From Monodelphis domestica (lineage: Eukaryota; Chordata; Mammalia; Didelphimorphia; Didelphidae): DNA of 64,000 nt. The notes beneath the pieces are model-generated. The model ran no database searches. It was given only the letters and a program-made list of their open reading frames with translations, and was not told the origin of the DNA. Positions 12,421-25,100 of this stretch are shown here, piece by piece. Location: assembly GCF_027887165.1 (NCBI RefSeq), contig NC_077234.1:163116877-163180876 (forward strand). Direction: 5' to 3'. The stretch's first letter is position 1. Each line of letters begins with the position of its first letter. Made by a program: the position numbers and the translations under genes.

Positions 12421-13001
12421 CATTACTCTTTGATGGGATTTCGTTTTACAGCAGCTGCCCTAACTTTTCTCAGGAGCAGAAGAAAACATTTTCTGGTATC
12501 AATCAATACATTACATGGAAAACAGAGCTCTCCGGGACTGGGCCCCACGTAATTGTCAGTCCACTTCTTTCCACCTCAGTTTCTCTACATATCTTCAAAA
12601 GGAGATACTCCTTTTCCAGCCCTCTTCAGGGTGGAGTCCCAGAAATTAGCATATAACTGCGCCTACCCGACACCGAATTGGCGGTCCTGTGCATATTAAT
12701 TAATTCCTGTCCCACCCTTCCTCGAAGTAGAGAGGCAGTTCCCAAGCATTTTGGAGACCTCAGTGGCTGACACCGAGTGCACCCCAGCTTTGAGGGCTGC
12801 AGGGGAAATACCGGTGTATCCCTGGAAGTAGACAAACCAGCGAGGGCTGGAAAAAGCTCAGAGGGACTAGAGCGGATCCCCGGGCGGGTTATGGGGAGGG
12901 ACTAGCGTGCAACGTGCTCACATTTGGCGGGAGAGAGAAGAGGAAGTTCAGGGAGGAGGGGGGCCGCGGGGCCAAGTCAGACTAGGACAGGCGGGAGCTC
13001 G

Positions 13002-13034
13002 TGACTCATTCCCCGGTCTGAAGAGCCTGAGTCA
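13002..13034. promoter_or_regulatory. Pair of AP-1 (TRE) motifs
   Basis: TGACTCA at 13002-13008 and its reverse complement TGAGTCA at 13028-13034 lie 19 bp apart, about 750 bp before the start codon inside the CpG island. Exact consensus matches; binding is inferred. Confidence 0.45.
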
Positions 13035-13427
13035 CGCAAGCCTCTGGGGGCACCTCCTGCAAAGGGGGGGAACCAGGGGCGTGGCTCAGAGGAGGGGGCG
13101 CGACTAGGATAACGTCCCACCCCGCTGTGGTCTTCAGGCCTGGGAGTCCCAGGTCGGAGGAAGCGGGGGAGGAGTGAGGTAGGAATAAGCGGACTGCTCT
13201 CGGTACCGAGGCTCGCTTTCTATCTTCCATCTCCTCCCATGGTATCACAGCCCGTCACCAAGGACTGACCCCATTCCCCTCCCCCGCCCAGCAGTCAAGA
13301 CACTCGACCCAGGGAATAGCCTGACCGCGAAGCTCTCCTACCCCACCCCCAACCCCTCCAGCTCTAACCCAGACTCGGCCCCGCCCGTGCGGTCAATGAC
13401 GCTGTAGCAGGACGGTGGAGTGCGCGG

Positions 13428-13485
13428 CCAATCGGAGCGGGCACGGCGGAGAAGGCCGCCTCGGTCTCAAGCCGCTGGGACCAAT
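13428..13485 (+). promoter_or_regulatory. Two CCAAT boxes (NF-Y type)
   Basis: ggCCAATcgg at 13428-13432 and gaCCAATgag at 13481-13485, both on the + strand with starts 53 bp apart, about five helical turns. NF-Y binding is family knowledge; use here is inferred. Confidence 0.55.
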
Positions 13486-13603
13486 GAGAGGCTGGCGGCG
13501 GTGTCCGCGGGGTGGGAGGGACAGGAGGGTGAAAGGTCACAGGGCCACGCCCCTCCTCTCTTTCCCCTTTGCCCCGCCTCTCCCGCGCCCCAGCGCCGCC
13601 GCG

Positions 13604-13670
13604 GCTGCTGCTGCTGGTGCTGCTGCTGCTGCTGCTACTAGTTCTGCTGCTGCTGGTGCTGCTGCTGGTG
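13604..13670 (+). repeat. CTG-rich trinucleotide tract in the 5' leader
   Basis: Near-continuous CTG triplets interrupted by CTGGTG, CTACTAGTT and CTGGTG units, lying 107-173 bp before the IPO5 start codon in the probable 5' UTR. It is just downstream of a CCGCCGCGG run. The longest pure run is six CTG units. Confidence 0.85.
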
Positions 13671-13776
13671 CCGGCAGCTCGAGTCCCCTCCCCCTCCCCG
13701 CCCGCGAGCGCTCCCGCCTCACGGCTCCGTGTCTCTCTCCCCCTCCTCTCTCTCCCTCTCTCTCACGCTCAGCGCA

Positions 13777-13875
13777 ATGGCGGCGGCAGCGGCGGCGGCG
13801 GCCGAGCAGCAACAGTTTTACCTGCTCCTGGGGAACCTGCTCAGCCCGGACAATGTGGTGCGGAAACAGGCGGAG
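13777..13875 (+). CDS. IPO5: IPO5 coding exon 1 (residues 1-33)
   Basis: Begins at ATG 13777 and encodes Met, eight alanines, then [19 protein letters not shown] and RKQAE. It ends in phase 0 before donor gtaact. Human IPO5 as I recall it has five alanines here, so the GCG run is longer in this genome. Confidence 0.97.
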
Positions 13876-16800
13876 GTAACTGAGTCTCTCCTCCCCCTCC
13901 CCCCTCCTCTGATCTTCCGGGCTCACCGTCCCCGCGGGCTGCCGTCCCTCACCCTAGCACCGGGCCCCCCCCCACCCCAGTCCGATCTTTCCCTCCACCG
14001 CACGCTCTTCTCACTGCCACCGTCCTTTTCCCTGGCCCAGCCCGAGCCCGGGCAGGCGGAACAGAGGCGCCGGGTCGGCCCAGCCCACGTGGGAGCTGGA
14101 GCCGACGCGGCCGCCGCCGCCACCGAGGACTTTCCATCCCGGCCTCGCTGCCTCTTCCAGCCCAGGATGGGGCGGCCTCGGCTCCCCCTCCCCCCGCCCT
14201 GCCTTGTCGGGTCCCGTCCCGCCTTGGCAGTTACCCCTTCCCCGCCCCCCACCGTGGTACCCGGGTGCTGTTATGCATGCACACTGTCTATGGGGTCAAG
14301 GAGAGCCCCAATCCTGCTATTGAAGGTGGGGGTGGGGAGGTTGGACCCCGACCCGCTTAAGATCTTCCCCGTCCCCTCCCCCCCGCACAGTTTGACCTTT
14401 CTCATGCCCCCCTAGACCCCTTTTCCCGCTTTCTCCTAATGGGATTTCCCCTCCCCCATCCAGGCTTACGTCTCCACCTCTGCCCCCCTCCCCCTACCAT
14501 TCCACCAAATCCCGTGCTGCCGCCTGTCCCATTTCTCCTCTTCCTCTCATTCTTTTCCACCTGGTACTTACTGTCCTCTTATCATTCCGCACCTTATCCA
14601 TCCCTCTTTGGCTTTCTTTCCCTGCTGTTGTCACTCTTCCCTTCTGACTCGTATACCCTGATTTTCCTAATCCTCTCCATTCTGTAAGCAAAGGAGGAGA
14701 AAAAGAAAAATGTTTGTCTCTGCTATTCTTTTCCTTAAAAGACTGCCCTTTCTAAAGAATGGTCCACAGCTAGCTGCCCAGCTTTATATATATATATATA
14801 TCACCTCTCTTTTCTCTCAAATTTTCTCAGACCTCCAGGGAGCCATGTGCTCTCATTTTTGTGACACATGAGGGAAGTTAGGGGATTTTGCTGTTTTCTA
14901 AGATCTATAGCACGTAATTATAAGTTTTAAAAGACAGAGAAAGTATAGTTTAGTATTTGAGTACTTGTTGCCTGTTTGATCAACAGCTTCATCAGGTTAG
15001 TTACCTAAAGGGTTTGAAAGAACTGATCTTCAGCAATACATAATTTGAACTAAATTTTTATCTTGATTACCTATGAATGAACTTGCCCAAACTTTTTGAA
15101 GTTGGGAATGAAGGAAACCTTTTCTGAATTGTATTATTGTACTATGTGCCAGATATCATACAGCAAAGAATTGTTTTACTTCTGGGTTACCATGGCCAAA
15201 GAATTGTTTTCTATACACCTATATCTAGGAAAGTTTCCCCCCTTCCCTTGAATGATTTGTTGGTTTTCTTCACAATTGCAGTGATTTTGATAATAGCTTT
15301 GAATAGAAATTCTAACTATGGCTCTGGGTTTTTTATAAAGTCATTTCTGTGCTGGAAATTTGGTCTTGGGGGAATATATTTTTAAAAACTTAGTACTGTT
15401 CTCCTGATCCTTTTTGGTAGCTGATTTTCCAACACAAAACAATTTTGTCTCTGCTAATTCTAGATAGAACTCTTTTCATCTATTGCAAAGCAAAGAACGG
15501 TATTATAATTAGTAAGCTAGGTTAATTCTCCTTCCTCCAGTTGCTTAAATCTCTGTTGTCAAGCTTAGTGGGGAATCTCTCTCCTATTGAACTAAAATAC
15601 CAGGGTCTGTCCAGCATGAATTCCTATTGGTGGCTGTCTGGGGTCTTTTATCACTTGCATCACTTTGTTGGTGAGTTCAGCACATTCTTTCATAAGAAAC
15701 AATGGGGGTGGGGGGCAGTGTTCTCATTAGTTTCATAATGAAGACTCAGGCAATGATAATTTTCTCATGTAACTAACTGTTGATTATACCTCATCATTTA
15801 TCTGTGTGACTTTAATTTTTCTTAACTGGCAGAATGACCAAGATGATTCCAATTACATAAGAAGCCAACTCTTAAGTCACATAAATCACATTTTTTGTGA
15901 CTTAATTGGTGACAAACTAATATTTAATAAGTTGTCAGCATCTTAGGTATTGATATTAGGAAAGGACTAAGTACTAATGTTACATTAATTAATCTTGTAG
16001 ACATAATCTATTCATCTTAATCAAAGAAATGATAATTGGTCACTATAGATTGATAGTGAAAAATGTAAAACATTTTCATTTTCTTTGAGCTAACTTGAAG
16101 AATTGGTGTTCTAGAAATACTCATGTAGTAAATTATCTAAATAAAATACTTTGTTGACATGTTTGTATTTTTAAAAGAGAGTATCTTAAAACCTAAGATG
16201 GGTGAGTTTTCTTAAAAATAAGCAAAATTTAGCTTCAGAATGAGGAAAAAATAAAGGGTTGTTGGTTTTTTTTGTTGTTGTTGTTGTTTTTCACTTTGTT
16301 TCCAAGATGAATCTTCAGATGTTTTGGGGGTGGAAGGAATAGAATATTTCCAGTGATTTGAAACAGAAAAATTATAATTAATTGCAATTAAGGAAGAGAA
16401 TGGATAAATGAAATTAAGTCAGGGTCAGTTGAGGAAATTGATCTAGGTAAACTCATGACTAGAATTCTTAGTCTAAAGTTTTTATCCTGAGTGGATTTAG
16501 TATACTCACTCACTTTCTCCAGAAAGTTTGTTTCTCTTTGTTGGGGGTGGGGGAGTCATTAATATTAACGAAGTTGGATGAAAGGAAGAGGGATGAGCCC
16601 CCTTGAAATGTATTTAGAAGTAATAGTCTTATTTAAGGACAGATACTTGGGTTTAACATCTTATACAAATAAAAGACAGGTAAAAAAGTATAATCTACTC
16701 TTTTTGGCTTTAACAGAGACAGAATCAGATGTGACAAAAATACCGGTGGGCTTTGTTTGCCAGCACTTATGAACTGATAAATGCCTGATACAGGACTTAG

Positions 16801-19071
16801 ACTAGTGCTTCTAATCTTCCTGCTGTTGCAGGTTTTATTGAAAGATAGCCTCAAACATTTATAATGATGTTGCATTTTATGTGGAAGTACTTCTTTGCTT
16901 CTTTACAATGTGTTAAGATAAATGACCCGTAATCCCAGAAGTCTATGCCAGAGGAATGCAAGCTCTAGAAGGTCCTGCTGGGGTTGAAAGGATTCCAATA
17001 ATAGGCTTACGTTATGTCTGTTGTCCGAAGACTAGCAGGGCTAAGTTCAGAAAGACTGCAGATTTGGCTGCAGGGCAAACAAAAAGGACCATCTGCTGAG
17101 TTGTTTGAGAAGTCCCAATCTTCATGTATGGAATAGTTATACCCAGGGAAGAAGCCACAGGTCCTAGAAATTTTGAAGTACAGAGTTAGTCTTAGCAGAC
17201 CATCTAGAAACTTGGTTGAAGTATTACTGTTCACAGGATTATTCTGGTTCACAGATCTAGAGCTGGAAAATGACCTTTGAGGTCATCAGCCAACCTAATT
17301 TTAAAGATGAGGAAACTGAGACCCAGAGAAATGAAGTGTGGCTCACCCAAAGTGACACAGATCCAGAGAATTGAACCCAGCTCTTGTGACTCCAAATCCA
17401 GACCTCTTTTCCACAAGCTCTTGGAATAAATTGAAGCCATGAGATCATTTGGATTCTATTGGTATTATTATAGCCTATTAATAGAGAATTTATAGAATGG
17501 TATGCTTCATAAAGAGCACATTGTATTGTAAGAACCTTAACATAAGGATGAAAGTAGTGAACAGACAGATTTTACCTTTTTCTGTGATGTAATGGATGGA
17601 GAACTGAACTAGAAGCCAGGAAGACCTGGGTTCAAGTACCACCTCATAACACATACCAGCTGTGTGGCCCTGGGCGAGTCACTTAACCTCTCATGCCCCA
17701 GAAATTCTCTAAGAAAAGGTTTGCAGAGTAAATGCTACCTGAAATGGTAGAGGGAGTTTATTCACCTCGGAGTGCTCTATTCTGGTGAAATCACTGATCC
17801 AATCATGGCTTGAACATTTTTACTTGTATTCAGAAATTTTGTTCATCTGGAAATTTGAAGCGTCAGAAAACAAAATCCTGCAGGATATAGGTATTTATTG
17901 GAGACAAGTGCTCTTTTTTTCCCCAGAATGATAACTTTCTTGATTCTATAGTATCTAAATTTAGATTAAGCTCATCTTTATGGGAGCCTAGAATATAACT
18001 GTCTTTTATCTAAGCCTGGTATGCTTATACGAAATTATCTGTAGTCAGAATTAGTTTTCATTTCCAAACTATTCTTTTCTCAGAAAAAAAGTTCCATAGA
18101 CCTGATTTGACAAGGGCAGTCACAGTGGAAAATATATAAACCAAAAATTAAAAGAATTCTAGTTTTTAGTGGGAACCATAGTCTATTTTCCATTGACTGC
18201 AAATCTGGAAAAGAATATAATTTGGTATTTTGATCTTCATTTTTAAGGCCATTACAAGGATGAACACAGGTATAACATGCTATGCAAGTATCTCCTGTGG
18301 AGCTTAGAGACTGATAAACCTTCTATTTAAAAGAATGGTATGGTTCCTGATGCCCTTGCTAGTACAGTGGTCAGATAAGGGGAAAAAAAAATCTTTACTG
18401 ATTAGAATTTTACCCTAATCTTCATAATTAGACTTCATGACTTGGTTTACAATGTGCTAGAGAAATTAATGATTGAAATGACATGAATCCTCTTGAATGT
18501 TATGAAGGATCTTTCTGTAGTTATCTTTGAATAAGCATAGAATAATTGGCAAAGGCTTGGTTCTAGAAGAGCTTAATATTTGAGGGAAATGATAGTTATT
18601 TTAGAATTAAACCTACTAAACTTTTTTTGTTGTTCTCTTTGCTTAAAGATAAATGGTGCAATGATTCTCTAAAACATTCTGGAGTGAGGATTTATAGCTT
18701 TTCATCTAATGTCATTTAAAGAAACACCAATATGCCTAGCTAATAATAGTGACTTAAAATTGACAGTTGTTTTCTTTTTTAAACCTTAACCTGTCATAGA
18801 ATCCACAAGGCAGAAGAGTGGTAAGGACTAGGCAATGGAGGTTAAGTGACTTGCCCAGAGTCATATAGCTAAGTGTCTGAGGTCAAATTTAAACCCAGGA
18901 CTCTTTCTCTAGGCCTAACTCAATCCACTTCGCTGGTGCCCTTCCCCCCCAGTTCTTTACTACCTAAACATGGGTATCATACCAAATTTTATAGATAAGG
19001 AAACTAAGGCTTAGATGTTTAAATGACTTGCCCAAAGTCCCAAGATTGGTAAGTAGAATTTGTATCCTATA

Positions 19072-19133
<62 letters not shown>

Positions 19134-22100
19134 AAACACTATACTATACTATACTATACTATACTATACTATACTATACTATACTATACTATACTATACT
19201 ATACTATACTATACTTGAATTTAAATTCAAGTGTTCTGACTCTTAAGTTCAATTGGTATACTTTTAATTTCATTCAATGGCCTCTCATACCAACCTACCT
19301 TCAATGATAATTTGTATAATCTGTTTTATATTTTATTTCATTTTCACTAATATTGAGTAAAAGTTCCTAAAGAATCTGAAGATTCTAAGGAATCTGTGTC
19401 ATATTACAAGTTTGCTACAAGTTTTCAGGGTCATTCAGACAGAGCAAAACATAATAACATTTCAAATAGGTAAACCATTTCATCTAAATGCATTGAACAG
19501 CCAGTTTTATTTTTACTTTAAATTTAAAATGATCCAGACCTGATTTTCTGATTTTGAGATTTGTAAAGTATTTTCACCAGCTTCTATAAAGTTCTGCAAT
19601 CATCAGTATCACTTTGAATTTGTGAATCTGCCATATCTAAAAAGAAACGTTTTAGCTCTCCCTCCCCTTCTCCCTTTCTTCCAACAAGTGGCAGTGTGCC
19701 TGCAATAAGAGAATTTCTTATACATCTGATTTCCAGGCTTAACTCTCTTTGGGTAGAATATGACTATATGGGAAAGATATGGAGTCATTCTGGTTCTGAT
19801 AAAGATAAGGAAAATGTAGCTCATGAAATGATAGTGTCTTAGGTATTACTATCCTGATCTCTAATTCTTGGTCAGATGTAGCTCTATAGTGGCGTTAAGC
19901 AATTTAAACCAATTCAGAGTTATCTTTAGACTAGAGAATGCAGAGAAAAATGACTGTTCTAGTGATATCCTTGCTCTTGGAAAGAGAATGGCATGAAGTT
20001 ACAGCTTAATACTTAAAGAAGAGGGTTGATGAACTGAGTCCCATCCTGTGGGGAATGGAATTATTGCACAATCCTAGAATCCACATGTATGCTGAAATAT
20101 ATCATTTTAATATTTATCTATTTCTATGAAAGCAAGAGAAGACCTAGCTTTTACTACCATACTGGTTCCAGGTATTATTCTGATAAAACCCTGGCTCTAA
20201 TACTCTGTAATCTTGATCACAGTCTCCTAAGCGCTGGACTGTATGATTTCTAAGGCACCATCCAATTCTAAATTTATAAGCCAAATTGTGGACTAAATTA
20301 TATGGGTGCTGTTGTGGCTGATAAAATATAAAACAATTAAGAATCAACTGATTTCTTAATTTTCTCATTGAATAGACACCATAATATAACTATTACGTGA
20401 GAATTCTCAACTTTTAAAAAACTATCCTAATACTTTTGAAGGGTTAGAAACAACCTAAGTCACTGTTTCCTTATGAGGCTCCAGAGGACTCATCCTTGAA
20501 ACATTGTTACAATTTCTATATGTTTTTCATTCCTCTGCCTGTTTTTTAATCCAGGAGAAGGGAGAAATAGGAGAGGAACTAGAAATAGTGACATCCAGGA
20601 TTAAAGAAGAATAACTGTAAAATTAATGAATAAGAAATTGATACAAGAGAAGGGTGGGCGGAAAGGGGTAAGGATGTGGAAAAACAGGTGGTTGGATATG
20701 TGGCAGGGATAAAGTTGAACCATCAACACCCCTGATATAGACTCTTGGCCATTGTGTCCCAAGTATGAATGTATGTCAGTCATATAATGAAAAAGGTGGA
20801 AGTGGGGTGCAGCATTGGACACGGTGACCTTCTTTGAACCCTTCCTACTGTGATCTACTGGATCATCCCCATTTATGGTGCAGCCTTCTGTCTAGGCCCC
20901 AAGCAATAAAATATATCTACCTCTATATATTTTTCTTTTTTTTTCTATGTATTTTTTAATCATCAGGCCCTTCTAAAGATTTCATTCCATATCTCCTCAT
21001 TCTGTGAGAACCTTGCCCTTGTCATCCTATAAAAACTAGGGGAGGTACTGGGAACCTCTAAATGTAGAGACTCTGGGACATGAAGGATTATGCATAAGTA
21101 AATCCCAATTCTACCCAAATTACTAGCCTCCTTTTTCTAGGCATGAGTTTCTGATATTCTTTATGTAATCATTCAAGCATTAGATAATTTCTAAATGTAC
21201 GCTAGCCATGTTAAAATAGGGATTGTTGTCAGTCCTAGAGAATCTAGCCTCAAGAACTTAACTTGCTGTGACCTCTCTTTGTCTAAGTTTTCTCAACTAA
21301 AGTGGTGAAAGTGACTACATATGATATATATTTTTAAAGCATTTAGCACAATTCTGGCACATAGTAGATGTAGATAAAGTATTATTAGTACATAAAGAAA
21401 AATAAACAGTCCTTGTCCTCAAGAAAGGTGCATTCTTTTGGGAAGGAAATGACAGTATGTACAAAGATAGATTCAAAATTAAGTACAAAATAGATCTAAA
21501 AAGTAATATAGAGGAGAATGCTTACAATTTGGGGTGGGGGTATAAAATGTCTCAAATCTGTGGGACAGCTTGTACACAGTTAAAGATACAGGAGTTAAAA
21601 TGTGTAGAGAACAAGTAGACCAGTCTGGCTAGAAACTTAGTGTGTGAAAGGAAATGACATGTGGTAAGCCTGGAAAGCTAAGTTAGAATGAGATTGTGAA
21701 CGTTTTTATGAATGCTGAATAGAAGAGCTCATTTGGGGTTTTTTTGTTTTGTTTTTATCCTAGAGTCAAGAAGGGAGCCCACTTACTTGGACCTTCTTGA
21801 GTAGGAGAGTTATGTGGTCAAATCTGTACTCTAGGAATATCATTGGGAGTTCTGTGGAGGATTGATAGGAATGCAAGATTAATTAGGAATCTATTAAAAT
21901 AGCCAAGGCGATATAGATAAAGAACTCTTGAACAAAATGTTTTGGCTATGTGGGTAAAAGGTTTGAATGGAAAGATGTGTAGAGTCAACAAGACTTTGCA
22001 ACTGATTGAATAGAGATGGGGCAGGAGGTAATAAGTTGAGGTCACAAACTTTGGTGAAAAGTAGGATGGTTTAGTAGAGATTGTTAATTTATATCTACAC

Positions 22101-25100
22101 ATACTTATATATGTATATATTAAATTTTAACTTTTCCCCCCCTTTTTCTTAGGAAACCTATGAGAATATCCCTGGACAATCTAAGATCACATTCCTCTTG
22201 CAAGCCATCAGAAATACAACTGCTGCTGAGGAGGTATTATAGCATATGAAAATAACTTCATACTCTAAAATAAAGTTGGATTATTGTTAGTAGAAAACAA
22301 GGGAGAAAAAGTAAGAGCCTATAAACAGAAATTAATATTGGATATACCATCCCCTAGAGGAATAAATGAAGTTTAACACCCCTCCTTAAATAATGTTAAA
22401 ACTCAAATGCAGAAAGTTTATAGAACTGAGACAAGCCTTAGAAATCTGGTTCAGCCCTCAATTTACACATGAAGAAACTGAAATCCAGAGTGATGAATCT
22501 GTTGACTCAGGTAAGTAGCATTCAGGAATTAAAACCCATATTCTTTCAAAATCTACTGAGATCACACACTGCTGAGTAATTGAATAAGACCTATGTCCAT
22601 GTTTGGTAAGCTGTCAAAAGGTAAGTCTTCTTGCTAGTTTCAAAACAAACATTGATAGTGATGCTTACCAAAATTATTTCCATTTTTTGAACAGTCACAA
22701 GTAAAAGAGAAAAAAATACTGCTGTCAGGCTGCTTTTGGATATAAAAACGGGGACCTTGGAGTCCAAGAACATGAAATTGTGCACCCACCTCCCTTGATC
22801 TTGCTACTGAGATGTCATGGGTTCCCGATTTTTTTTTCTTTTTCAATGTTTGAATGTTGAAGAAAAATGCTTTCATATAAATTGTGTTTGAGTCTTTATG
22901 GGAAAGTTATTAAAAATTAAATCTTCAGTTTAGAGGTAATGAAAAAAATGGAAGAAAATCAGTGTTACCTAGTAGAAAAATTGTATCAAAAAGTGACTTG
23001 CCCAGGATTTTGAAAGTATACTAAGATGTTGATGCTTTTACTTAAAATTTAATAAGTTAGGGGGCATCTGGGTAGCTCAGTGGATTGAGAACCAGGTCTA
23101 GAGATGGGAGGTTCTAGGTTCAAATCTGGCCTCAAACACATCCCAGCTGTGTGACCCTGGGCAAATCACTTAACTCCCATTGCCTAGCCCTTACCACTCT
23201 TCTACCTTGGAACCAATACACAGTATTGGGTATGGGTTTAAAAACAAACAAACATAAGTTTAAATGATGGATAAAGAATGCTAAATTTTTCTTTACCACC
23301 AGAAAGGACAGAAAGAAAAATGGCGGGGGGAAGGGGTAACGTATAAATGGTTGTTTTTAAATTTGTCTTAGTTTTTTAATGCTCCAAAATGTACTCATAG
23401 GCACATTAAAAAGCTAACATTTCTTGTATGAGACAGATGTAATAAGTTTCATTATATGAACTACAAGTGAGGGAGCATTAAAGTAATAGAGAGCTGGCCT
23501 GGGAATCTGGAAAACTCTGAATTTTACCAATTCTGTGGCCCTTGGCAAGCCACACATGTGGCAAGGTAGCTGCTGATCTGCATTAGAATTCCTCACTAGA
23601 GCTTCCTGCACTGATGAAATCCTTTATTAGTTTCCTTTGCCTCTCTCCTCTCCTCTCCTTTCCCCAATTGGGACTGTAAAAATGGGTTGTTGGTATATGT
23701 GTATCCTGTGGGTTCTATCTCAATACATATATCATAGTTACACTTTTACTAGATCACAGTCTGAAGATTGATTCTCTGTAGTTAAATCATTTTAGAACTG
23801 ATTATAAAATATTTTTTATGCTTTGCTATATTCTCTACTCAGAAGGTTGGATGAGGTGGCTAAGTGGAGAGATAAGTGACTAGGTATAGATATAGATATC
23901 TTACCTTAAGTTTTGTCTTCTGATCTTTACCCAAAAAAGTTATGGGTTAACTTGTTTAGAATCTTCTCTTAATTAATGCAGACCAGATTCAGGTTGTCTG
24001 CAATTAACAAATGACCTTATAGAATTTCTTTTGCCTATTGTTATCTCTGACCTTCATATTTACTATGTAAGTACTTAAGTGGCTAGCTCTTTGTGCATTG
24101 AACATTTGATTTACTGATTTAGACGTTGCTATTCAAGTCTAGTATAAATTATTGATGATATTGATAAAATTACCATGGTATAAGATATTAAATGTGATAT
24201 GTGTGCTCACAGAATCATAGGATTTAAAACTGGAAGGGTTCTTAAAGATCATCTGCTTGCCCTCTTCATTTTACAAAATAAAGATGCTGAGCCCAGAGAT
24301 ATTATATAAGTTATTAGGGTCACACATCCCACTGGTTTGGGCCATGTTTCATAGCTATAAAGACGACAAGGAAAAAACCTCACAGAATAAGACGGGATGG
24401 AGGGGTTGTTATCTAAATCAGAGGCATTAACTGCCCATATCGATATGATCACCAATAAGTTGAGTTCAAACTACAGTCTGCTATAACCTATATTTCAACA
24501 TATTAGAGATTATAATATATTGGGGAGCATTCTGAGCATAATTTCGAGTTTGCTTCTGCTCACTTTCTTCCTTGAAACAGCAAGATTTCAAGAAACTTCC
24601 CAATAACTCTCAAGCCACAGCCTACTTTCCCAAGCAAGCATCAAGTCTTATTCTAGGTAAAGTGCCATGTTTATTGTCTATCCTGGTGCTGTGTGAATCA
24701 AGACAATTTGGTCCTCTTGCATCCCATCCCCTTATGCCAAGTGTAACCAAGTTTTGGGGCTTTGTCCCCTGGCCTCATTTCCTCCATAAGCTTGTGGGTT
24801 TTGTTGCACAATTTTAAGTAGCTGTGAACTTTTAGGGACTATATGTGTCCAGCACCTTTTAGTAGGACTGACTGTAGTTAAAACTTTAGTGGATCTGTGA
24901 TAAAATCAATGTAACTGCCTTCTTCCGGTATTGATCCCTTGTGCCTCACCCTGTATGTCTATCTCATCTTTGTAAATCCTTGGTAGAGGATCTCATATCC
25001 ATGCACTGGAGGGGTCTCCCTAGTGGGATGTTTTATGGGTGTCTTGTGTTAAAAGTTGGACTATGATTGCCTGCTGTTCTTCACTTTAACAGTGTAGCAA

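Larger units (their letters stand above)
12850..14350 (+). promoter_or_regulatory. IPO5: CpG-island promoter and 5' leader of IPO5
   Basis: The only strongly GC- and CpG-rich stretch in the window, spanning the upstream region, exon 1 and the start of intron 1. No TATA box is seen near the start. Two CCAAT boxes (13428-13432 and 13481-13485), GC/KLF boxes around 13545-13580 and a half CRE (tgacg, 13397) are typical of a housekeeping promoter with dispersed initiation. Between 13487 and the start codon at 13777 there is no upstream ATG. The ATG at 13484 would start an overlapping upstream frame only if transcription begins above it. The transcription start itself cannot be read from the sequence. 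Confidence 0.8.

Noticed and set aside
13415-13926. Long overlapping open frames on both strands around exon 1 (poly-Leu, poly-Ala and Arg-rich)
   Set aside because: They arise from the GC-rich, triplet-repeat leader; several lack an ATG and none resembles a protein. Only the frame from ATG 13777 continues into conserved IPO5 exons.
13876-14415. Read-through of the exon 1 frame into proline-rich sequence
   Set aside because: This is intron 1. The conserved protein continues at 22153 across a proper donor and acceptor.
19073-19215. CRISPR-like or satellite array
   Set aside because: The units are 2 and 5 bp without spacers, so it is a microsatellite in a vertebrate intron.
19074-19307. Cys-Val and Tyr-Thr-Ile-Leu repeat protein
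   Set aside because: It is simply the translation of the TG and ACTAT microsatellites.
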